Positions 1-7,490 of a DNA stretch of 32,761 nt are shown piece by piece. Position numbers and translations under genes: made by a program. The notes beneath the pieces were generated by a model. That model ran no database searches. It was not told the origin of the DNA and was given only the letters and a program-made list of their open reading frames with translations. Source of the DNA: Chloroflexota bacterium (lineage in GTDB: Bacteria > Chloroflexota > Dehalococcoidia > Lucifugimonadales > Lucifugimonadaceae); the NCBI GenBank assembly GCA_018650185.1, contig JABIGL010000093.1, positions 1 to 32,761 of the forward strand, in the 5' to 3' direction. How positions within the stretch are numbered: the first letter of the stretch is position 1; the number at the start of each line of letters is the position of its first letter.

Positions 1-631
1 AGTAGGCCGGTGTCGAAAAGACGACCACGGTCGGCTTACCGGAAGAAACAGCCTCGTCGAAGCTGATCGCGTAGAACGCCGGATCGGGATCAAGGTCGCT
101 CGTGATTAACGCCAGCTCGGCCGTGGTTGTTCCGGTCTTGCTGGGTGTCGACGGCGGCGGCGATCCGATAGACGGTGTTGCGGATGTGGCGTTGACTATC
201 AAGGCAGCGACCCCGTCGATCAGGTCGGGGTTTGAGCGATCACGGACTCGCAACTGCCAGAGACCTTCCGACTCAAACGATAGATGAGCGGTGTAAGCAC
301 CTCCGCGGACAGGCCACGCATGCCAGGTCACGTCGGTTGCGGAGATGGGATCGCCGTCGGAAATGGAATAGGTGACGTCCAGTCTGTCGGCTGAGTCGGT
401 CAAGGTGCCGCCATTCAGGGTCTTGACCACAAACTGCACCCGGTTTTCGCCGGGAGTCAGGTCAGACGCTGCCGCAAATACGATCAGCCCGTCGAGTTCT
501 TCCGGGGTCGATGTGGGCGATGGAGGCGGATCACCACCGGAGCACGCGATCACAAGAAATAGCGATGCTGCAAAGATGGCCAACATGAGTTGCGGGATCG
601 AGCGAAAGAGGCGCTGCATTATGAACGGCAT
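1..631 (-). CDS. Lipoprotein, thioredoxin-like C-terminus (partial)
   Basis: The gene runs off the left edge of the window, so only the first 210 codons are present. Reading the minus strand from an ATG at 631 gives a hydrophobic signal segment (residues 13-29) ending in a lipobox VIAC with the lipidated Cys at position 30. A Pro/Ser/Thr-rich linker follows, then a beta-rich region (about 45-150), then a second linker. The last visible residues (FYAISFDEAVSSGKPTVVVF, then STPAY) look like the start of a thioredoxin fold: a helix, then GKPTVVVF, where a Cys would be expected next. The role is probably an exported, membrane-anchored redox or thiol protein; the catalytic Cys lies outside the window. 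A second in-frame ATG at 619 is an alternative start; neither has a clear Shine-Dalgarno. Plus-strand ORFs here are shadows. Confidence 0.7.
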   Translation of the reverse strand, partial: MPFIMQRLFRSIPQLMLAIFAASLFLVIACSGGDPPPSPTSTPEELDGLIVFAAASDLTPGENRVQFVVKTLNGGTLTDSADRLDVTYSISDGDPISATDVTWHAWPVRGGAYTAHLSFESEGLWQLRVRDRSNPDLIDGVAALIVNATSATPSIGSPPPSTPSKTGTTTAELALITSDLDPDPAFYAISFDEAVSSGKPTVVVFSTPAY

Positions 632-730
632 GTCAATAATTTTGCGCCCCGTCGCGTGAGCAGTCGGTGAATCGAATCACCCGGAACGTGAAGATGCTGT
701 GAGACCGGTCATTCGTAGGTCTGATAAATG

Positions 731-1141
731 TTACGGAGTGACCGATTCAATGCCACAACCGTCTGCTTGAACCAGCAGACGTGGCGCAGGTTCGTTCTCT
801 GTTGCGACATGTTCACAAAGGACGTTCCCTGACGGGTCGGTTACGACAATCCGGGCGCTCGTATCGTTCGTGATCTCCACCAGTTCCGTCTGATACATCG
901 TGTCGAACGGGATGGCCGCTGTTCGTGACTCTCCTTCCTCCAACGGCTTGTCGTCCGGCACCTCGGTAATCTCCACACTCAATGCGCCTACTGTGAGGTT
1001 CTCGATGGCCAGTAAGTCAGGGTCACCGCCGCACGCGATAGCTATAACCGGGATCAACCCGAGGATTAATGCCGCTAGCTTAATTTTTCGGACAGACAAC
1101 GGAGAAGTTACTTGCGGGGCAGACAAATGGAAGCTAGGCAA
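731..1141 (-). CDS. Small lipoprotein of unknown function
   Basis: 136 codons. The N-terminus has basic residues (SVRKIK), a hydrophobic stretch and a lipobox-like IAIAC with Cys 37, followed by GGDPD, so it is a likely lipoprotein exported and anchored on the outer face of the membrane. The remaining 100 residues are acidic and predicted beta-rich (VGALSVEITEVPDD, ARIVVTDPSGNVLCEHV) with two further cysteines near the end that could form a disulfide. I do not recognise a family. The start is uncertain: TTG at 1141 has an AGGGA 11 bases upstream, while TTG at 1099 would give a more usual signal peptide length. It faces away from the kinase gene at 1454 and lies just upstream of the other lipoprotein, so the two may be co-transcribed. 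Confidence 0.6.
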   Translation of the reverse strand: MPSFHLSAPQVTSPLSVRKIKLAALILGLIPVIAIACGGDPDLLAIENLTVGALSVEITEVPDDKPLEEGESRTAAIPFDTMYQTELVEITNDTSARIVVTDPSGNVLCEHVATENEPAPRLLVQADGCGIESVTP

Positions 1142-1453
1142 TTCGTTTGGAGTCCCTGAAGTTCCTGGGGATTATCGTGATCCCTGGTTCGTTATCGAAT
1201 CTGTCATATAAATCTACGCCACCCTGTGCGCCCACAGGTGTGTGTATGCGTACGTGCGCACGGTGAATGTACGGATGTCATGGTCGACGACAGTCCGTAG
1301 CGTTACCGGTGAAGGTGTTTTGGATTAAAGGCGTTAATCGCCATCTGGCAACGACCGTACGGCGCGAGAAGCTAAGTTTTCACGCGGCGTATGCACGCGT
1401 CTCACAGGTGTATGTGAGCGAGACCTATCTGTCATCCTCCTGGAGGCAGAGCC
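1142..1453. promoter_or_regulatory. Divergent intergenic region, lipoprotein / protein kinase
   Basis: This 312-base gap separates two divergent genes and must hold both promoters. A perfect 6-base inverted repeat, GATTAA-AGGCG-TTAATC, lies at 1323-1339 and overlaps a second small palindrome (GGCG-TTAAT-CGCC). It is the best operator candidate. A TATAT-containing A/T patch around 1204-1213 could serve as the -10 region for the minus-strand lipoprotein. I found no convincing -35/-10 pair for the kinase. The kinase ribosome site GGAGG is at 1442-1446. Confidence 0.35.
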
Positions 1454-3145
1454 GTGGTTGATGGGATGATTGGGCCGTACAGGCTCCAGAGCAAGGTGGC
1501 TTCGGGTGCTCAGGCGACCGTGTACCGGGCTACGGACACGCGCAACAAGCAACTGGTTGCCCTCAAGGTGCTGGACCAACGACTCGCGTCCGACGCATCT
1601 CAGCGCAAACGGCTTGAGCGCGAAGCACGTCTCGCCGCATCCCTTGACCACCCGAACATCGTCCGGGTTCTCGACATCGGAGAGGCAGACGGGATCCCGT
1701 ATATCGCCATGGAGTACCTGTGGCGAAGCCTTGACGAAGTCATCGCTCAGGAGACACGCATTCCTGAGGACCGGGTACGGCAGATCGCCATCAACATCGC
1801 TGCTGGACTTGAGGCCGCTCATGGCGCCGGTATTATTCACCGTGACATCAAGCCCCACAACGTACTTCTCACGACCGACGGCGTCGCGGAACTGACCGAC
1901 TTCGGTATAGCCCACGCGAGGGATCTAACAGCACTGACCCGCACGGGCGCACGGCTCGGTACGCCGCACTACATGTCGCCCGAGCAGGTCGACGGCGGAT
2001 CTGCTGACGAGCGATCAGACATCTACAGCCTAGGCTGCGTGATGTATCACATGCTTACCGGCGCTCCGCCCTTCAAGGCTGAATCTGCGATGGCCGTGAT
2101 GCGGATGCATCTGGACGCATCACCCGCGCCGCTGGATGCCCGGGGTGGTTCAGGTCTCGCCAGGATCGTTGAACGATGCATGGCTAAGGATCCAGCTGAC
2201 AGGTATATGACTGCGGCGGAACTTCAACGGGCGTTGTCCGGGAATACAGACGCATTAAAATACGACTCTGAATGGCCCGGCGTGCAGCGCTATGAGCTGG
2301 GCGACGATGACGGAGAGCTGGAAGAGGCGCTAACGCCCCGGGAACTGGCACATCTGCTCAGACCGGATGACGAAATACCTTCGGACTCTGACAAGGTTTG
2401 CCGAAATTGCGGCCTTGGCGCTCAGGATGACCGTCTTTACTGTCTGCGTTGCGGGTTCTCCGAATGGCGAGCCTGGGGGCAGTCGGTTTTCGCTGACCCC
2501 TACACGATGACGGGTGCGGAGAATCTGGGGCGTAAAGACAAGCTCCCGGAACAGGCGCTCTACACGAAAGTCGTCCTGCTCTCGCTGCTCGCCATCGTTC
2601 TGTCGCTCGGGATGGCGGCGGGGCTCGTCTGGAGCGAACGGGGCGGATCAGCATCTGCCGGTTTCGAGGATCTCGATGTTGCGAGCGCCAAACTGGATCT
2701 ACCCATCGTTAAACGGGTGGACACGGCGTTCGGCAACGGCGAGACGCGGGTCGATCTGACGAACGTGGAGGCCCATCTGACCGGGTTCGACGTCGTATCG
2801 TTCCGGGCCAGGTTTGGTGGGGTCGAGACTGCGATAGCGATTTTGCCTATCGACGGGATCGACGATGACTCTGCTCCGGAGCCCATCTACAGGCAGTTCA
2901 AGGTGGACGTTTTCGCAACCCCAGATATCGGAGCGGAGCGCTTCATAGTGCGCTTCCAGATACCGATCACCTGGCTGGAGCTAAACGGCATAGACATGCC
3001 GGACGTGCGGCTCTGGACAAAGACCACAGAGTGGGGTCCGCTTGAGACCTTCAACATATCTATCGAGGACGGCGTTGCCACGTTCCTGGGCTTCTCCCCG
3101 AAGGCCGGAGAGTTCGCCATCGGGGCGGTTAACCAGACACCCTGA
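1454..3145 (+). CDS. Membrane Ser/Thr protein kinase with zinc ribbon and PGF-pre-PGF-like outer domain
   Basis: A Hanks-type kinase of 563 residues. The GTG start is set by GGAGG seven bases upstream. The cytoplasmic kinase domain covers about residues 7-265: a degenerate glycine loop (VASGAQATVY), ATP-binding Lys 38 in VALKVL, catalytic HRD at 129-131, DFG at 149-151 and SPEQ as the APE equivalent. After an acidic linker come four cysteines, C316xxC319 and C330xxC333, a zinc-ribbon pattern. One membrane helix follows at about 371-394. The outer part (395-563) is beta-rich and ends in a stretch with IPITWLELNGI, DVRLW, W and GEFAIGA, which resembles the PGF-pre-PGF domain of archaeal and some bacterial surface proteins. 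The kinase may sense something outside the cell through this domain. No substrate or phosphatase gene is adjacent. It converges with the dehydratase gene, 16 bases away. Confidence 0.9.
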   Translation: MVDGMIGPYRLQSKVASGAQATVYRATDTRNKQLVALKVLDQRLASDASQRKRLEREARLAASLDHPNIVRVLDIGEADGIPYIAMEYLWRSLDEVIAQETRIPEDRVRQIAINIAAGLEAAHGAGIIHRDIKPHNVLLTTDGVAELTDFGIAHARDLTALTRTGARLGTPHYMSPEQVDGGSADERSDIYSLGCVMYHMLTGAPPFKAESAMAVMRMHLDASPAPLDARGGSGLARIVERCMAKDPADRYMTAAELQRALSGNTDALKYDSEWPGVQRYELGDDDGELEEALTPRELAHLLRPDDEIPSDSDKVCRNCGLGAQDDRLYCLRCGFSEWRAWGQSVFADPYTMTGAENLGRKDKLPEQALYTKVVLLSLLAIVLSLGMAAGLVWSERGGSASAGFEDLDVASAKLDLPIVKRVDTAFGNGETRVDLTNVEAHLTGFDVVSFRARFGGVETAIAILPIDGIDDDSAPEPIYRQFKVDVFATPDIGAERFIVRFQIPITWLELNGIDMPDVRLWTKTTEWGPLETFNISIEDGVATFLGFSPKAGEFAIGAVNQTP

Positions 3146-3161
3146 TGGGGTGGGGACCGAT

Positions 3162-4463
3162 CTAAGGCCGGACAACGCTCCCGTCCGCGCGTCTCGGGGC
3201 AGACCACGCGCCGCCGTAAGCGCGCTCCTCAAATGGGAATTTAGCGGCTAGATCCTCGTCGATATCGATGCCCAGGCCCGGCTTGCCGTTCGGCCACATG
3301 TAGCCGTCGTGAACCTCCGGGCTGCCCGGGAACACCTCACGCGTTCGGTCGCCAAAGATCGAGTATTCCTGAATCCCGAAGTTACTTGTGTTGAGATCGA
3401 GTGCCAGGTTGGCTGCGTGACCCACTGGCGACGTGTCACCCGGGCCGTGCCATGCTGTTCGTACGCCGAACGCTTCGCACAGTGCAGCCAGCTTCCGTGC
3501 CGGTGTGAGTCCGCCGATCTGCGATATGTGGACCCGCATGAAGTCCAGCAGTCGATCCTTCACCATCGGCGTCATCTCGTGCGGGTTGTTGTAAAGCTCC
3601 CCCATGGCGATCGGAGTCGACGTCTGCTCACGCACCATCCGGAAATACTCCTGGTCCTCGGGCGGGAACAGGTCCTCAAGGAAGAAGAGTTGATACTGCT
3701 CAACCTCCTTCGCCAGCCAGACGCCGAGGATCGGAGGGATGCGCTCGTGGACGTCGTGGAGAAGCTCGACATCGAACCCGATGTTGGAGCGCAGGTGATC
3801 AAACAACCCCAGTGCCGCACGCATGTAGGGCCGTGGCTCGAAAACGCCGCCGGGGTGTGCATATTTAACGTTCGGGTCGCGTTCCTCGATGCGTTGCGTG
3901 ATCCAGCGCGGGCCCTCGTCGGGCTTCGTGCCGCTGGTCTCGATATTTGCAGAGCCGCGACCGCCGGTGCCGTACGTGGAGAATCCACCGGGCGTTTCGA
4001 TCTGCACGCGGATGTGGTGATAGCCCTCGGCCATGAAGCCACGGACTTCATCTTCGACCTCGGAGTTGCCGGCACCCTTGGCGTGTACGTAGACGGCCGC
4101 AGCCTCGCGGGCCTTGCCGCCGAACAGGTCATACACCGGCATGTTGGCCATCTTGCCCTTGATGTCCCAAAGCGCCTGATCGACCCCGGATATGGCGTTG
4201 TTCAGGACCGGTCCATTGCGCCAGTAGGACGAGATGTAACTCGTCTGCCAGATGTCTTCGATGTCGTCGACACCCTTGCCGATGAGCAGCGGCCTCAAGT
4301 AGTCATCCAGCGCCACCTTCACCGCCGTCGGCCTCTGCGTGAAGGTCGCACACCCGATCCCGTACAGCCCCGGCTCCGAAGTCTCTATCTTCACGATCAC
4401 GAGCCTGATCCCGTCCGGCTCGGTGAAGATGGTCCTGATATCTCGGATCGTGACGTTACTCAT
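3162..4463 (-). CDS. Enolase-superfamily sugar-acid dehydratase (RspA/ManD-like)
   Basis: 433 residues, the usual length for the RspA / D-mannonate dehydratase branch of the mandelate racemase group. The N-terminal capping domain carries the typical block IEDIWQ...YWRNGPV...AISGVDQALWDIKGK. In the barrel, D237 with H239 (LLHDVHE), E263 (FLEDLFPPED) and E289 (MGELYNNP) are the expected Mg ligands; H339 (AWHGPGD) and E366 fit the ManD active site. Family members dehydrate D-mannonate or D-gluconate to 2-keto-3-deoxy acids, but many characterised members have low or no activity, so the substrate is open. The start ATG follows GGGAGC by five bases. The metallohydrolase gene is 109 bases upstream on the same strand, and a dehydrogenase and a DapA-type lyase elsewhere in the window could act on related sugar acids. 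Alternative: another acid-sugar dehydratase. Confidence 0.9.
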   Translation of the reverse strand: MSNVTIRDIRTIFTEPDGIRLVIVKIETSEPGLYGIGCATFTQRPTAVKVALDDYLRPLLIGKGVDDIEDIWQTSYISSYWRNGPVLNNAISGVDQALWDIKGKMANMPVYDLFGGKAREAAAVYVHAKGAGNSEVEDEVRGFMAEGYHHIRVQIETPGGFSTYGTGGRGSANIETSGTKPDEGPRWITQRIEERDPNVKYAHPGGVFEPRPYMRAALGLFDHLRSNIGFDVELLHDVHERIPPILGVWLAKEVEQYQLFFLEDLFPPEDQEYFRMVREQTSTPIAMGELYNNPHEMTPMVKDRLLDFMRVHISQIGGLTPARKLAALCEAFGVRTAWHGPGDTSPVGHAANLALDLNTSNFGIQEYSIFGDRTREVFPGSPEVHDGYMWPNGKPGLGIDIDEDLAAKFPFEERAYGGAWSAPRRADGSVVRP

Positions 4464-4572
4464 TCGTGCTCCCGGGAGAGTAGCCCCCTCTTGAAGTTGG
4501 AGGGAAGCGGCGTGGTTGTTGAGTGCGGCAAGAATTTTACAGCGGCATGGTTGCTATTGGAGGTGGGACTCC

Positions 4573-5442
4573 CTACTCCCACGGCACCTCGAGCAGTTCG
4601 TCTCCCCAGACCACCGGGCCGTCGTAGATGCTGGTCACCTCTTTCAATGCCTGCGCGTGCATCACCGGTTCGTCCATCGCCGGTACCTGGTGAACCAATG
4701 CGAGACGCTTCACACCTGCGTCCTTTGCCGTTTGTCCTGCCCCGTATGTTCCGGTTTCACTGTCGCCGAACGCATTGCCCTCATGCTCCCGTTCCAACCG
4801 GATACATTCCATCACCAGTAGGTCGGCTCCGTGGGCAAGATTGGTCAGGGACGCGCATGGCCGGGTGTCGCCGGAGAAGACTATCGAGCCCTCATCGGAG
4901 TCGATCCGATATGCGAGCGAGTCGAGATAAGGCTGGACATGATCGACTGGGGCGGCCGTGATCTCCCAATTCTTGCCGGTTGCCACGGTTCCGGGTCCGA
5001 TGTCTCGTGCGTTAATTTTCGGGGGCTTCCGGGGCAGCTTGCCGCCGCGCTGTTCGTATGCGCCAAGCGATAGAGGGTGGTTGGTGCGCGCCACGATGTC
5101 GTGCCAGAACGCTCCGACACCCTCGCCGAGCAAGCGTTCTGTGAGCTGTTCTGTGAGCGTCGGGCCGTAAACGTTTAGCTCCTTTTCCTTGCCGATCGAC
5201 ATGTCGAACCGGGTGAGCAGGAAAGATGGGTAATCGGCATCGTGGTCCGAGTGGTGGTGGGTGAAGAACAGGTTGTCCACCTGGGTCGCCATGAAGCCGG
5301 CTTTGGCCAACTTGTAGGTGGCGGCGAAACCACAGTCGAACATCATCCACTCATCCCCGATCCCGACCAGGAACGAGGTTCCCCAGCGGGCCGTGTGTGG
5401 AGTGGGCGTACCCGATCCAAGAATGATTACGCGAGGAGCCAT
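4573..5442 (-). CDS. Metallo-beta-lactamase-fold hydrolase
   Basis: 289 residues. The N-terminus (VIILGSGTPTP) and the metal motif THHHSDHD (H62, H64, D66, H67) are those of the RNase Z / arylsulfatase-like branch of the metallo-beta-lactamase superfamily. Further ligands are likely the His of APVDHV, the Asp of FSGDTRP and the His of LVHQVP. No signal peptide is present, so it acts in the cytoplasm. It lacks any tRNA-binding exosite I can recognise, so true RNase Z activity is not implied; hydrolysis of a small ester, lactone or phosphodiester is as likely. The ATG follows GGAGA by six bases. It is upstream of, and co-directional with, the RspA-like dehydratase, and divergent from the dehydrogenase at 5686. 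Confidence 0.85.
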   Translation of the reverse strand: MAPRVIILGSGTPTPHTARWGTSFLVGIGDEWMMFDCGFAATYKLAKAGFMATQVDNLFFTHHHSDHDADYPSFLLTRFDMSIGKEKELNVYGPTLTEQLTERLLGEGVGAFWHDIVARTNHPLSLGAYEQRGGKLPRKPPKINARDIGPGTVATGKNWEITAAPVDHVQPYLDSLAYRIDSDEGSIVFSGDTRPCASLTNLAHGADLLVMECIRLEREHEGNAFGDSETGTYGAGQTAKDAGVKRLALVHQVPAMDEPVMHAQALKEVTSIYDGPVVWGDELLEVPWE

Positions 5443-5468
5443 AGAGATTCTCCGGGGTCAGTATGAAA

Positions 5469-5497
5469 CCTCTCCCGGGAGGGAGAGGGTCTGAGTG
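5469..5497. repeat. Dispersed C/T-rich palindrome, copy A1 (degenerate)
   Basis: CCTCTCCC (5469-5476), loop GGGA, GGGAGAGG (5481-5488), followed by a degenerate tail GTCTGAGTGTGG. It has the same palindromic core as the copies at 10475, 12611 and 20418. It sits in the divergent gap between the metallohydrolase and the dehydrogenase. No T-run follows, so it is not a classic intrinsic terminator. Confidence 0.6.
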
Positions 5498-5643
5498 TGG
5501 GTCGTAACAAACGCACTCAGTTAATGCTCCATGGTGATGAGGAGCACTGTCTGCGAGAGTCTACAGATCGCCCAACCACTCACATGCGCGCAACCCGGCC
5601 CCGCCGCGCGATACTCCCCTCTAAATCTTTGACCACCCGGTAT

Positions 5644-5671
5644 CTGGCACCTCACTCGAATTTAGTGCCAG
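5644..5671 (+). promoter_or_regulatory. Inverted repeat just upstream of the dehydrogenase RBS
   Basis: CTGGCAC (5644-5650) and GTGCCAG (5665-5671) are perfect 7-base arms around a 14-base spacer. The repeat ends two bases before the Shine-Dalgarno AAAGGAG (5673-5679) of the TTG start at 5686. It could be a repressor operator or an RNA hairpin that hides the ribosome site. Which of the two cannot be told from sequence. Confidence 0.4.
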
Positions 5672-5685
5672 CAAAGGAGACCCAG

Positions 5686-6687
5686 TTGAAAGCGTGTACA
5701 TGGCTCGGCGGCGGTGACTTTGAATATGGCGACGTCCCTGATCCGGTAATCGGTCCGGACGACGTGATGGTCCGTATCGGCACCGTTGGCGTATGCGGCA
5801 CGGACGTCCACATTACCCAGGGCCTATTCCCTTCAACTCCGCCGCAGATCCTTGGCCATGAGGCTTCGGGAGAAATAATCGACGTCGGCCAGAACGTAAG
5901 CCGGGAGCGTATTGGCGAGAGCGTGGTGCTAAACCACACCACGACTTGTGGAGAGTGCGAGAGCTGTCGCACGTGGACGGTGTCACGATGCGAGCGCAGT
6001 ACGCAGAAGCACGAGTTCTTTGCCGAACTGGCGTCGGTTCCGAACGCTTCTGCCGTACCGATTCCAGAGGGATTGGACGTAGAAGTCGCCTCTATTACCG
6101 AGCCTGCCTCCTGTTGCTTATCAGGGGTAAGTCGATTACGGGTTGATGATGGTGCGGTAGGTCTGGTGATCGGCGGCGGGATGATGGGGCTAATGACGGC
6201 GGCCTTCATGAAGACAAGTGGTGTCGAGACGGTCGCGTTGACGGAACCGGTGGGTTACAGGAGAGATTTTGCGACGCAGCTCGGGATAGACGTGGTGCAC
6301 GACCCTTCCCAATCCAGCGTCGATGATTTTGTTGCGGATCTAACGAACGGACGGGGGCTACACATCGCAGCAGAGGCCGTGGGCAAAGCGGAGCTCGTTG
6401 CCAAGTGTGTCGAGCTTGTCCGTCCACGCGGCCAGGTGTTGATGATCGGCGTTGCTCCGGCAGGTGCGCCACTCCCGGTGGACCTGTACGACATGCAGTA
6501 TCGAGAGGTCGTCCTTCAATCAGGCTTCGGTCGCGGCGACGTGTTCAACCGCACCCCGGCAGAGCTGGCAAAGTTGAACATGGACGGCGTGATAACCGGC
6601 CGTTACGAGCTAAAAGACGTCCCGCAAGCGATCATCGACTCCGGCGAAGGCAAGGGCGTTAAGTTGGTCATCAAGCCGAACAGGTAG
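5686..6687 (+). CDS. Zinc-dependent alcohol / polyol dehydrogenase (MDR family)
   Basis: 333 residues from a TTG start chosen because AAAGGAG lies six bases upstream and the product then begins at the usual family N-terminus. The longer in-frame ORF from 5497 adds 63 residues without family character that run through a repeat and an inverted repeat. Catalytic zinc ligands are C37 (GVCGTDVH) and H57-E58 (GHEASGE). The structural-zinc lobe has C88, C91, C94 and C102. The nucleotide-binding region (GLVIGGGMMGLMTAAF) is a Rossmann fold. It resembles sorbitol/threonine dehydrogenase-type enzymes that oxidise a secondary alcohol with NAD(P)+. It is divergent from the metallohydrolase and RspA-like dehydratase genes, so a role in sugar or sugar-acid oxidation is a reasonable inference. 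Confidence 0.88.
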   Translation: MKACTWLGGGDFEYGDVPDPVIGPDDVMVRIGTVGVCGTDVHITQGLFPSTPPQILGHEASGEIIDVGQNVSRERIGESVVLNHTTTCGECESCRTWTVSRCERSTQKHEFFAELASVPNASAVPIPEGLDVEVASITEPASCCLSGVSRLRVDDGAVGLVIGGGMMGLMTAAFMKTSGVETVALTEPVGYRRDFATQLGIDVVHDPSQSSVDDFVADLTNGRGLHIAAEAVGKAELVAKCVELVRPRGQVLMIGVAPAGAPLPVDLYDMQYREVVLQSGFGRGDVFNRTPAELAKLNMDGVITGRYELKDVPQAIIDSGEGKGVKLVIKPNR

Positions 6688-6727
6688 GTAGCTCGGCTGT
6701 CAGCGGGCTAGCGTATATCCTTTTGGA

Positions 6728-7456
6728 ATGAACCTTGAATACGACGAGACGCCATTCGTCGCAATCCTGAGAGAGGCTTTCGCAAACCACAGTAATCTTC
6801 CCGAGCGCTGCGCAATCAATCTTGCCTACGAGGTCAACCAAGAAGACTTCAGTGATGTGGTCGAAATCGTAAGCCGATGTGGAGCTCGGGAAGGGCTGGT
6901 CGCGCGTTTGCGCACTACGCATCCAGTAGGGCCCAACCATCTTGGACAATATGATCGGCATTTCTGGACCGTCTGGACCGAAGCCTGTGCTTTCGCATGG
7001 GCGAAAAACGTTGCTGGTTTCGACAGGCCACGTTTCACCGACGATAGAGGAAAACCAGACCTTCTAGTCGGATCGAGCATGTGGTTAGAGGCGAAGACCG
7101 TCGAGCGATCCCCTGACGAACGTCGGGCGCTAGATCAAATGGCCGAAGCATCTGATCGGGGGAGGCCGCAATACCGTATGACTTATGGATTTTCTGTTCC
7201 GCATCCCACGATTGTTAAGAAATTCAACGATGGTCTGAGTGACGCCTTAACCAAATTGGCACGTCAGGGTTTTGGTGAGATCATCGTCTACTTCGAACTA
7301 GATGGCATTGATTGGGGTACGGACGAGCATGCAGCTCTCAAGGCGATAGATGAGTGGTCGGCAACGGAGTCCTCTAACACGGGAGCTCGAATCGTGGTGA
7401 CCCGTGGTGGGCGATGGCGCGAGCCATTGATAGACCACATACCACCCGCCATTTGA
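6728..7456 (+). CDS. Putative PD-(D/E)XK nuclease-fold protein
   Basis: 242 residues, not assigned to a named family. The middle of the protein has GKPDLLVGSSMWLEAKTV: P110-D111, then nine residues, then E121-A-K123. This is the metal-binding PD...ExK signature of restriction-type and related nucleases, and an upstream Glu (E85 in WTEACAFAWA, likely helical) fits the fold. The flanking regions look alpha/beta with no membrane segment. No methylase, helicase or toxin partner is adjacent: upstream is the dehydrogenase (40 bases away), downstream is the convergent sulfatase. The end of the gene is more A+T-rich than its neighbours (47% G+C in the 60 bases from 7201 by hand count, against about 60% just downstream), hinting at acquisition. 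It could be a lone defence or repair nuclease, or a non-catalytic relative. Confidence 0.65.
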   Translation: MNLEYDETPFVAILREAFANHSNLPERCAINLAYEVNQEDFSDVVEIVSRCGAREGLVARLRTTHPVGPNHLGQYDRHFWTVWTEACAFAWAKNVAGFDRPRFTDDRGKPDLLVGSSMWLEAKTVERSPDERRALDQMAEASDRGRPQYRMTYGFSVPHPTIVKKFNDGLSDALTKLARQGFGEIIVYFELDGIDWGTDEHAALKAIDEWSATESSNTGARIVVTRGGRWREPLIDHIPPAI

Positions 7457-7490
7457 TCACACGCCTTGCGGAATCCCCTGATCCCGGCGT

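Noticed and set aside
1267-1461. 64-codon plus-strand ORF before the kinase
   Set aside because: It overlaps the kinase start and contains the kinase ribosome site; no domain and no ribosome site of its own.
3309-4961. 550-codon plus-strand ORF
   Set aside because: It lies antisense to the RspA-like dehydratase and the metallohydrolase, both of which have full family motifs and ribosome sites. The ORF has no recognisable domain.
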